From Flavobacterium sp. Leaf82 (GTDB lineage Bacteria > Bacteroidota > Bacteroidia > Flavobacteriales > Flavobacteriaceae), in assembly GCF_001422725.1 (NCBI RefSeq), contig NZ_LMMA01000035.1, forward strand, positions 124,001 to 188,000: a stretch of DNA of 64,000 nt, read 5' to 3'. Positions 53,321 to 60,953 of the stretch are shown here, one piece after another. The notes under the pieces were generated by a model. The model did no database searches and was not told the DNA's origin. It saw only the letters and a list, made by a program, of their open reading frames with translations. Positions within the stretch are counted from its first letter, which is position 1, and every line of letters begins with the position of its first letter. A program made the translations under genes and the position numbers.

Positions 53321-54265
53321 ATGATTTTAATGCGAAAAGTTGTATTCCTTTTATTGTTGTTTTCATGTGTAGTTTCAGCGCAGCAATCGTATAGTGTAGA
53401 TACATCATATACGGTAAAAAGCACGTACAATAAATTGATAAAAAAATATCCTGCGATCATAATTCCTGTTGTAAGTAAAAACAAGAATGTTGATGAAATT
53501 TATGATATTGTTTATTTTAAAGAAAAAGAAAGAACATTGCATATTGATGCTTTTATCAATAAAGCAAAAAAGCAAAATCCGGCTGTAGTTATGATTCACG
53601 GCGGCGGATGGCGATCCGGAAATAAAAACCAGATGAATCTTCTGGCTCATGAAATCGCTTCAAAAGGTTATTCTTGTTTTACAATAGAATACAGGTTATC
53701 GCTGGAGGCAAAATATCCAAACGGAGTTAACGACGTAAAAAATGCGATTAAATTTATAAAAGATAATGCAAAGAAATTCAAAGTAGATCCAGACAAAATT
53801 GCGGTTTTAGGATGTTCTTCGGGAGGTCAAATGGCAGCTTTGATTGGTACTACAAACGGAAATTCGGCTTTTGATGATCCTTTAAATAAAAGTAAATCAT
53901 CATCAAAAGTAAATGCGATTATAAATGTAGATGGGGTTTTAGCATTCAGGCATCCGGAATCTTCAGAAGGAGAAATGGCATCGTTTTGGCTTGGAGGTTC
54001 TTATGAAGAAAAAACAGAAAATTGGAAACAGGCATCGGCACTAAATCACACCGATAAAAATACACCTCCAGTACTATTCATTAACAGCAGTATTCCAAGA
54101 TTTCATGCAGGACGAGATGATATGATTGCGATTTTAAATCAAAATAAGATTTATAACGAAGTGCATACCATAGAAAATTCGCCACATTCTTTTTGGTTCT
54201 TTCAACCTTGGTTTAATGAAACGGTACAATATACCACACAATTTTTAGACAGAATATTTAAATAA
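53321..54265 (+). CDS. Secreted alpha/beta-hydrolase esterase of the pectin locus
   Basis: A 314-residue esterase (311 if started at the ATG at 53330, which gives the cleaner signal peptide MRKVVFLLLLFSCVVSAQ). The oxyanion motif is HGGGW (93-97), the nucleophile S166 in GCSSG, and the His in ENSPHSFWFF. The fold is that of carbohydrate esterases acting on acetyl or methyl groups (CE10/BD-FAE-like). In this setting it probably removes acetyl groups that hinder the GH105, GH28 and PL10 enzymes. It is 14 bp upstream of the DUF4861 gene. Confidence 0.85.
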   Translation: MILMRKVVFLLLLFSCVVSAQQSYSVDTSYTVKSTYNKLIKKYPAIIIPVVSKNKNVDEIYDIVYFKEKERTLHIDAFINKAKKQNPAVVMIHGGGWRSGNKNQMNLLAHEIASKGYSCFTIEYRLSLEAKYPNGVNDVKNAIKFIKDNAKKFKVDPDKIAVLGCSSGGQMAALIGTTNGNSAFDDPLNKSKSSSKVNAIINVDGVLAFRHPESSEGEMASFWLGGSYEEKTENWKQASALNHTDKNTPPVLFINSSIPRFHAGRDDMIAILNQNKIYNEVHTIENSPHSFWFFQPWFNETVQYTTQFLDRIFK

Positions 54266-54278
54266 TTTACAATAAAAG

Positions 54279-55244
54279 ATGAAAACGAAAATCACATTAG
54301 CAACCTTATTTTTAGTAGGTATTACAGCAGTAAATGCTCAAAAATACGATATAAAAACCGCTAAAACATATGCCGAAATATCTGCAAAAACAGACGGAAA
54401 ATGGGAGGGACGTAAATACATTGGAGGAACGGTTTTTAAAAACGTTGACAGACTAAAACTGGCTCCGGAACATACAGATCATTCATTTGATATTCGTTAC
54501 GAAGGTCCGGGTTGGGAAAGCAACCGAATTGGATATCGTTTATACTTAGACTGGAGAAATGCGATTGATATTTTTGGAAAGAAAACTTCAGCCAATATTT
54601 TGCCACTAGTAGGACAGGATAATTTTGATTCGTATCATAATATGAGCGATTGGGGAGCTGATATCCTTAAAGCCGGAAAAGGAATTGGGATTGGATCTAT
54701 TGACCGTTATTTAAACAATGAAAAATTACATTTCCGTGAAGTTGATTCTACAATTGCAACTGTGGTTAATAAAACAAACGAATCTGGTGTAAAAGTGAAT
54801 TATTACGGGTGGAAAACAGCTTCTGATAAAATCGATTTTACATCTGTATTGACCATCAAACCAGATCAGCTTTATACACAACATACGATTCAGGCATCAA
54901 AAGAAATTAAAGGAATTTGTACCGGAATTGTAAAACAAAAAAATACAGAAACCTTCAAAAAAGAAAGTAAAAATAAAAAATGGGCATATTTAGCTACTTA
55001 CGGTGAACAATCATTAGTTCCGGATAAATTAGGAATGGCAATTTTTTATCAAACCAAAACAATCGAAAATCTTGCAGATACAGATTTGGATTATCTTTTG
55101 GTTTTTAAACCTACAAAAAAAGCAACTTCTTTCTACTTTTTAGGCGCATGGGAACAAGAACCAAACGGAATTAAATCTAAAGAAGAGTTTGTAAAATATT
55201 TAGACTCACAATTAGAAGTGCTGAATAAAAAGGGTAAAATGTAG
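54279..55244 (+). CDS. DUF4861-type secreted protein
   Basis: A 321-residue exported protein (signal peptide MKTKITLATLFLVGITAVNAQ). The mature chain is rich in beta-strands with conserved-looking aromatic and acidic motifs: DGKWEGRKYIGG, PEHTDHSFDIRYEGPGWESNRIGYRLYLDWRNAIDIFGKK, HNMSDWGADILKAGKGIGIGSI. The arrangement fits DUF4861, a family that recurs in Bacteroidetes pectin and rhamnogalacturonan loci and whose activity I cannot name from sequence. The galactose-mutarotase-like sandwich and clustered Asp, His and Trp suggest a carbohydrate-active role. It stands between an esterase and three GH105 genes. Confidence 0.75.
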   Translation: MKTKITLATLFLVGITAVNAQKYDIKTAKTYAEISAKTDGKWEGRKYIGGTVFKNVDRLKLAPEHTDHSFDIRYEGPGWESNRIGYRLYLDWRNAIDIFGKKTSANILPLVGQDNFDSYHNMSDWGADILKAGKGIGIGSIDRYLNNEKLHFREVDSTIATVVNKTNESGVKVNYYGWKTASDKIDFTSVLTIKPDQLYTQHTIQASKEIKGICTGIVKQKNTETFKKESKNKKWAYLATYGEQSLVPDKLGMAIFYQTKTIENLADTDLDYLLVFKPTKKATSFYFLGAWEQEPNGIKSKEEFVKYLDSQLEVLNKKGKM

Positions 55245-55361
55245 TTAGAGGAGAGAGGAAAGAGAATAGAGAATAGATGCAAGAGAATAGATGCAAGATA
55301 AAAAAGTGAAAATCTGCTCGATCTGTGAGAGAAAAAAAGCCAAAGATCAAAAATAAAATGT
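55245..55361 (+). repeat. Purine-rich tract and AAATCTGC-type fragment in a 117-bp gap
   Basis: AGGAGAGAGGAAAGAGAATAG repeats are followed by two copies of AGAATAGATGCAAGA and by AAAATCTGCTCGATCTGTGAGAGAAA. The tract resembles 40101-40180 and 60729-60860. Confidence 0.5.
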
Positions 55362-56564
55362 ATGTCTAAATCGTCTTTTAAGAATATCAATTTAATCGTT
55401 TTGCTACTGATTTTTAGCATTAAAACAATTGCGCAGACGAATGAAAATCCCATTCTGGCGGATAATATGAAATGGTCAGAAAGAACAGCTCTTACTATTT
55501 TGAATAAGTATCCAAAAGCATATCAGATTGACGGAACCGAGAAACCAAAATGGGATTATAAAATGGGATTGGTATTGTCTGCTTTCGAAAAATTATATCA
55601 AAAAACAAACGATAAAAAGTACTTCGATTACATCAAAGAATATGCAGATGAAATGATCGATACAGACGGAAATATCAAAAAATATGATATAAAAGAATAC
55701 AATATTGATTGTGCAAATCCGGGAAAATTACTCTTTAATTTATATGATGCTACAAAAGACAATCGCTATCTAAAAGTAATACAACAATTAAGAGCTCAGC
55801 TTGAAACGCAACCCAGAACAGCAAGCGGTGGATTTTGGCACAAACAAATTTATCCCAATCAAATGTGGATTGATGGTTTGTTTATGGCTGAACCATTTTA
55901 TACCCAATACACTGTAAAGTATGAAAATGGAAAAGCATTGGATGATATTGCCAAACAATTTAAATTGGTACAAAATCATCTTGTAGATAAAAAAACAGGT
56001 TTGGTTTATCAGGCTTGGGATGAAAGCAAAGAGATTGCGTGGGCAAATCCTGAAACGGGAAATTCACCAACAATCTGGGGACGCGGAATTGGCTGGTATA
56101 TGATGGCATTGGTAGAAACGCTGGATTATTATCCAAAAAATCATCCAAAACAAAAAGAGTTAGTAGCATATTTAAATCAAATTGCGAAAAGTGCAGTTGA
56201 GCATAAAAGCCCTTCAGGTTTATGGTATCAGGTGGCAGATAAACCGGAATTAAAAGGCAATTATTTAGAATCTTCGGCATCAGCCATGATTATTTATAGT
56301 TTAGCAAAAGGCGCAGACAAAGGATATTTGGCTTCATCGTACAAAAAGATAGCCCAGAAATCATTCGATGCCTATCTAGAAGAGTTTGTTAAAAAAGACG
56401 ATAAAGGACAAATTGTTATTTCGAATGTTTCGTCGAATGTTGGTCTGGGAGGAAAACCTTTCCGCGATGGTACAAATGATTATTACAGCAACAGTAAAAC
56501 AAAATACAATAGTTCGCCGGCATTAGCAGCATTTTTATTAAGTGCAATCGAATTGAATAAATAA
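55362..56564 (+). CDS. GH105 unsaturated glucuronyl/galacturonyl hydrolase, paralogue 1
   Basis: A 400-residue (alpha/alpha)6-barrel enzyme with signal peptide ending near residue 25 (KTIAQ). It removes the delta-4,5-unsaturated uronyl residue left at the non-reducing end by pectate or rhamnogalacturonan lyases. The general acid/base D171 lies in PNQMWIDGLFMAEPF, and D116 in YNID is the second conserved acid. WHKQIYP, AWDESKEIAWANPETGNSPTIWGRGIGWYMMALVE and the C-terminal GGKPFRDGTNDYY complete the YteR/YesR signature. It is the first of three tandem paralogues (gaps of 17 and 22 bp). Its product feeds KduI. Confidence 0.94.
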   Translation: MSKSSFKNINLIVLLLIFSIKTIAQTNENPILADNMKWSERTALTILNKYPKAYQIDGTEKPKWDYKMGLVLSAFEKLYQKTNDKKYFDYIKEYADEMIDTDGNIKKYDIKEYNIDCANPGKLLFNLYDATKDNRYLKVIQQLRAQLETQPRTASGGFWHKQIYPNQMWIDGLFMAEPFYTQYTVKYENGKALDDIAKQFKLVQNHLVDKKTGLVYQAWDESKEIAWANPETGNSPTIWGRGIGWYMMALVETLDYYPKNHPKQKELVAYLNQIAKSAVEHKSPSGLWYQVADKPELKGNYLESSASAMIIYSLAKGADKGYLASSYKKIAQKSFDAYLEEFVKKDDKGQIVISNVSSNVGLGGKPFRDGTNDYYSNSKTKYNSSPALAAFLLSAIELNK

Positions 56565-56581
56565 CCGTTAAGCATTTTAAA

Positions 56582-57802
56582 ATGATAAATTATAGAAACA
56601 AAGTTTATTCTGCTTCAATCCTTTTAATAGGACTGATTGTATTTTCGGTTGGAGAAATTAAAGCACAGGAATCTTCAAAGAAAGAAGTTGTAATTTCTAA
56701 AGATTTAAAATGGTCAGAAAGAATGGCACTTTCTATTATTAAACGAGCTCCAAAAGCCTGGCAAATAGATAATAACGAAAAACCAAAATGGGACTATAAA
56801 CTTGGTTTGGTAACGATGTCATTTGAAGAGCTTTATAAAAAGACAAAAAATCCAGCCTATTTAAACTACGCAAAAGAATATGGCGAAACGGTTATAAATA
56901 GTTCAGGAGAAATTATGAACTATAAGCTGGAAGATTATAATATTGATAATGTAAATGCCGGTAAAATACTTTTTGATCTTTATAAAACAACAAAAGATAA
57001 TAGGTATTTAATTGCGATGCAAACGCTAAGAAAGCAATTAGAAACGCATCCAAGAACAAACTCAGGCGGATTTTGGCATAAAAAAATCTATCCGTATCAA
57101 ATGTGGCTTGATGGTTTGTATATGGGAGCTCCTTTTTACGCCCGTTACAGCACAGAATTTAATAAAGGAAAAGATTTTGATGATATAGCCAAGCAGTTTG
57201 AACAAATACAACTGCATACAATTGACAAAAAAACAGGCTTGCTTTTTCATGCCTGGGACGAAAGCAAACAAATGCCTTGGGCAAATAAGGAAACCGGAAC
57301 TTCACCTAATTTTTGGTCAAGATCTATTGGCTGGTACATGATGGCATTGGTAGATGTATTGGATTATATGCCAAAAAATCATCCAAAAAGGAAAGAACTA
57401 ATCCGCTATCTAAATGAAATTTCTACAGCTGTTGCAAAATTTCAGGATCCTTCGGGATTGTGGTATCAGGTAACAGATTCCGGAACCAAAGAAGGCAATT
57501 ATCTCGAAGCATCAGGATCAGAAATGTTTGTGTATGCTTTTGCAAAAGGAGTAAAAAAAGGATATCTGCCATCCAGTTATAAAAAGCTTGCTGAAAAAGG
57601 ATTTGAAGGCTTAATTAGTAAATTAGTGACCGTTGATGCTGACGGAGAAATTCATATTACACAAGTTTGTGCCAGCGCAGGATTAGGAGGAAATCCATAT
57701 CGCGACGGATCTTATGAGTATTATATAAAAGAAAAAATAAAAGTAGACAATTCACACGGTTTAGGGCCTTTTATTCTGGCTGCACTTGAATTAGAAAAAT
57801 AG
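56582..57802 (+). CDS. GH105 unsaturated uronyl hydrolase, paralogue 2
   Basis: A 406-residue GH105 enzyme (signal peptide ending near KAQ at 27-29). The catalytic D177 lies in PYQMWLDGLYMGAPF, with D122 in YNID; also WHKKIYP, AWDESKQMPWANKETGTSPNFWSRSIGWYMMALVD, GGNPYRDGSYEYY. It shares with paralogue 3 the mature N-terminus (KKEVVISKDLKWSERMAL) that paralogue 1 lacks, so 2 and 3 are the closer pair. Differences cluster around the substrate pocket (GAPFYARYSTEF), suggesting a different oligosaccharide preference. Confidence 0.94.
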   Translation: MINYRNKVYSASILLIGLIVFSVGEIKAQESSKKEVVISKDLKWSERMALSIIKRAPKAWQIDNNEKPKWDYKLGLVTMSFEELYKKTKNPAYLNYAKEYGETVINSSGEIMNYKLEDYNIDNVNAGKILFDLYKTTKDNRYLIAMQTLRKQLETHPRTNSGGFWHKKIYPYQMWLDGLYMGAPFYARYSTEFNKGKDFDDIAKQFEQIQLHTIDKKTGLLFHAWDESKQMPWANKETGTSPNFWSRSIGWYMMALVDVLDYMPKNHPKRKELIRYLNEISTAVAKFQDPSGLWYQVTDSGTKEGNYLEASGSEMFVYAFAKGVKKGYLPSSYKKLAEKGFEGLISKLVTVDADGEIHITQVCASAGLGGNPYRDGSYEYYIKEKIKVDNSHGLGPFILAALELEK

Positions 57803-57824
57803 TAAAATTTAAATATATTTTAAA

Positions 57825-59048
57825 ATGAAAAATAATAGAAGACAAGGTTATTTTGCATCGGTTGCTTTAGTTTGTTTAATGGCTTTTACAAGTTGTAAAG
57901 TTATTTCGCAAGAACCGGCGAAAAAAGAAATCGTTATTTCTAAAGATTTAAAATGGTCTGATAAAATGGCTTTGACCTTAATGAAACGTCATCCTGAAGC
58001 GTATATGATCGACGATTCTAAAAAGCCAAAATGGGATTATGTTCATGCCTTGGTTTTACATTCAATAGAAGAATTGAATAAAAAAAATCCGGATCCTCGC
58101 TACAAAGCTTACATAAGAGGTTATGTAGATGAATTGGTACAAAATGACGGAACCATAAAAACTTACGAATTCGATAAATACAATATTGATTTGGTGGTAC
58201 CGGGACGTTTGCTTTTTGATATTTATGCTACATCAAAAGAAGAAAAATACCTAAAAGCAATGCAATTAGTGCGCAAACAAATTTCAGAACAGCCACGTAC
58301 ACAAAGCGGGGGATTCTGGCACAAACAAATTTATCCCAATCAAATGTGGTTAGATGGTTTATATATGGGAGAACCATTTTATGCACAATACACACTTACA
58401 TTCGAAAACGGAAAAAGTTTTGATGATATCGCAAAACAATTTGAGTTGATTCAGGCACATGCAACAGACCCAAAAACAGGATTATTATACCACGCCTGGG
58501 ATGAAAGCAAACAAATGCCGTGGGCAAATAAAGAAACAGGAAATTCACCAAATTTCTGGTCAAGAGCTTTAGGTTGGTATGTTATGGCACTTATTGATGT
58601 TTTAGATTATATGCCAAAAGAGCATCCAAAACAAAAAGAATTAGTGAAGTACTTAAATAATGCTTGTGAAGCCTTAGCTAAAGTTCAGGATAAATCAGGT
58701 TTATGGTATCAGGTAACAGACAAAGGAGGAAAAGATGGAAATTATCTTGAAGCTTCAGGATCATCAATGTTTGCTTATGCTTTTGCAAAAGGTGCAAACA
58801 AAGGGTATTTGCCTGCAAAATATAAAAAACTAGCCAATAAAGCTTTCGACGGATTGACTAAAATCTTAATTAAAAAAGTAGACGAAGATGGAGGTATTAC
58901 TTTAACAAACTGCTGTCAGGTTGCAGGTTTAGGAGGAACTCCTTATCGTGACGGAACTTACGAATATTATGTAAACGAAAAAAAGAAAGACAATGATCCT
59001 AAAGCAACCGGACCTTTTATTTTGGCAGCATTAGAATTAAACAGATAA
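57825..59048 (+). CDS. GH105 unsaturated uronyl hydrolase, paralogue 3, predicted lipoprotein
   Basis: A 407-residue GH105 enzyme. Unlike its neighbours it has a lipobox (AFTSC, C24), so it is probably membrane-anchored while the others are free in the periplasm. The catalytic D177 is in PNQMWLDGLYMGEPF, with D122 in YNID; AWDESKQMPWANKETGNSPNFWSRALGWYVMALID and GGTPYRDGTYEYY follow. A terminator 28 bp after the stop ends this transcription segment. Confidence 0.94.
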   Translation: MKNNRRQGYFASVALVCLMAFTSCKVISQEPAKKEIVISKDLKWSDKMALTLMKRHPEAYMIDDSKKPKWDYVHALVLHSIEELNKKNPDPRYKAYIRGYVDELVQNDGTIKTYEFDKYNIDLVVPGRLLFDIYATSKEEKYLKAMQLVRKQISEQPRTQSGGFWHKQIYPNQMWLDGLYMGEPFYAQYTLTFENGKSFDDIAKQFELIQAHATDPKTGLLYHAWDESKQMPWANKETGNSPNFWSRALGWYVMALIDVLDYMPKEHPKQKELVKYLNNACEALAKVQDKSGLWYQVTDKGGKDGNYLEASGSSMFAYAFAKGANKGYLPAKYKKLANKAFDGLTKILIKKVDEDGGITLTNCCQVAGLGGTPYRDGTYEYYVNEKKKDNDPKATGPFILAALELNR

Positions 59049-59075
59049 TTTAAAATAACTTTTTAAGTTCAAAAG

Positions 59076-59108
59076 AAACCCGACAGATTTTTAAAACCTG
59101 TCGGGTTT
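59076..59108 (+). terminator. Rho-independent terminator after the GH105 cluster
   Basis: Stem AAACCCGACAG / CTGTCGGGTTT with an A/T-rich loop. There is no long T run, so it may be partial. It lies 21 bp before the GH43 start. Confidence 0.7.
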
Positions 59109-59129
59109 AACTAAAGTAATTATTAAAAA

Positions 59130-60728
59130 ATGAAAAACTTAAAAGTCCTTTTTTTCTTACTATCCTTTTTCGCGATACAACAGAATTCTGCACAAGTTTG
59201 GGTGCCGGATAACGGAGACGGAACGTATACAAATCCTATAATCCACGCTGATTATTCAGATCCTGATGTCGTGCGTGTAGGAGATGATTTTTATATGACG
59301 GCGTCGTCTTTTAACTGCATTCCGGGATTACCCATTTTGCATTCTAAAGATCTCGTAAACTGGAAGATTTTAAGTTATGCTTTACCAAAACAGCCTCCAT
59401 TTGAAATTTTTAATACCGTGCAGCATGGTAACGGAGTTTGGGCGCCAAGTATTAATTTTCATAATAATGAATTTTATATTTATTATCCAGATCCTGATTT
59501 TGGAATTTATATGATAAAAGCCAAAAAAGCAGAAGGACCCTGGTCTGAACCGCTGTTAGTAAAAGCAGGAAAAGGACTTATAGATCCAAGCCCTTTATGG
59601 GATGACGACGGTAAAGTATATCTGGCTCATGCCTTTGCGGGCAGCCGCGCACAAATAAAAAGTTTATTGGTAGTTTGCAGCATGAATGCCGAAGGAACAA
59701 TAGCCAATAATGACGAAGTAATGGTAATTGACGGGCACGAAAGTGAAGGTACAATTGAAGGGCCAAAATTCTATAAACGCAATAATTACTATTACATTTT
59801 TGCACCTGCAGGAGGAGTTGCTACAGGCTGGCAAACAATTTTAAGATCCAAAAATGTATTTGGTCCTTATGAAACGAAGAAAGTTCTCGAACAAGGAAAA
59901 ACAAATATAAATGGTCCGCATCAGGGTGCATGGGTGCAAACACAAACCGGAGAAGATTGGTTTATTCATTTTCAGGATAAAGGAGCTTACGGCAGAATCG
60001 TGCATCTTCAGCCTATGAAATGGGAAAAAGACTGGCCGGTTATGGGGCAGGATTTCGATAAAAACGGAATTGGAGAACCCGTTACGACATTCAAAAAACC
60101 AAATGTAGGCAAGCAATATCCAATAGAAACTCCTGCAGAATCTGATGAGTTCAATAACCCTAAGTTAGGTTTACAATGGCAATGGCAGGCAAATTCTCAA
60201 ACAAATTGGGGTTTTCCTACGAGTCTGGGATATTTAAATCTATTTTGTCAAACCACTTTAAAAGACAATCAGAAAATTTTTGATGCGCCTAATTTATTGC
60301 TTCAAAAATTCCCTGCTGAAGAATTTACTGTAACAACCAAACTAACTTTTAACACAAGGTTAAACGGCGAATCGACAGGACTTATAATAATGGGACTAGA
60401 TTATAGTTATTTGAACCTTAAAAATGATAACGGAAAATTATATCTCAATCAGAAAACAGGGACTTTCGATAAAAAAGTTTCAGAAACAGAAACAACACCC
60501 GTTTTAATAGCAAACAATACACTTTATCTAAGAGTGAAAATTAAAAAAGGAGGTATTTGCAGTTTCTTTTATAGCATAGACGACAAAAAATACCAGCCAA
60601 TAGGAACTGATTTTGTATCTAAAGAAGGAAAATGGATTGGTGCCAAAGTAGGGCTTTTTGCCTTGAGTCAAAAAGTAACAAACGATTCCGGAAATGTAGC
60701 AGTAGACTGGTTTAGAGTTACGAAGTAG
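59130..60728 (+). CDS. GH43-family glycoside hydrolase with C-terminal concanavalin-like domain
   Basis: A 532-residue exported enzyme (signal peptide to about residue 21). The N-terminal five-bladed propeller (25-320) has the GH43 triad: base D44 in HADYSDPDVVRVGDDFYM, the pKa-setting Asp in LIDPSPLWDDDG, and the acid Glu in EGTIEGPKFYKR. Residues 335-532 form the beta-sandwich typical of beta-xylosidase/arabinofuranosidase GH43 enzymes (ESDEFNNPKLGLQWQWQAN...VAVDWFRV). It would cleave xylose or arabinose side groups from pectin-linked chains. It is followed by a 225-bp gap with purine-rich and AAATCTGC repeats. Confidence 0.92.
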   Translation: MKNLKVLFFLLSFFAIQQNSAQVWVPDNGDGTYTNPIIHADYSDPDVVRVGDDFYMTASSFNCIPGLPILHSKDLVNWKILSYALPKQPPFEIFNTVQHGNGVWAPSINFHNNEFYIYYPDPDFGIYMIKAKKAEGPWSEPLLVKAGKGLIDPSPLWDDDGKVYLAHAFAGSRAQIKSLLVVCSMNAEGTIANNDEVMVIDGHESEGTIEGPKFYKRNNYYYIFAPAGGVATGWQTILRSKNVFGPYETKKVLEQGKTNINGPHQGAWVQTQTGEDWFIHFQDKGAYGRIVHLQPMKWEKDWPVMGQDFDKNGIGEPVTTFKKPNVGKQYPIETPAESDEFNNPKLGLQWQWQANSQTNWGFPTSLGYLNLFCQTTLKDNQKIFDAPNLLLQKFPAEEFTVTTKLTFNTRLNGESTGLIIMGLDYSYLNLKNDNGKLYLNQKTGTFDKKVSETETTPVLIANNTLYLRVKIKKGGICSFFYSIDDKKYQPIGTDFVSKEGKWIGAKVGLFALSQKVTNDSGNVAVDWFRVTK

Positions 60729-60953
60729 GTTTAGAAAAGAGGGACAAAGGGGCAAAGTTACAAAGGGACATAGTAAGTAGAAATAACGAATAAAGTTTTT
60801 CAAAAATGCAAAGAATAACCGTAGTTAAATAAAAAATCTGCCAAATCTGCGAGAAAATAAAATACTTAAAGTAAAACGACTTATTTTAAAGTTTACAAAA
60901 ACGATGTCTCTATGTGTTTTAAAAAATTGGCAAACCAAAATAAAATATAAAAA
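60729..60953 (+). repeat. Purine-rich tract and AAATCTGC-type fragment between GH43 and PL10-CE8 genes
   Basis: AGGGACAAAGGGGCAAAGTT and similar G/A repeats follow the stop. AAAAAATCTGCCAAATCTGC is at about 60832-60851. Compare 40101-40180 and 55245-55333. No gene is seen. Confidence 0.5.
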
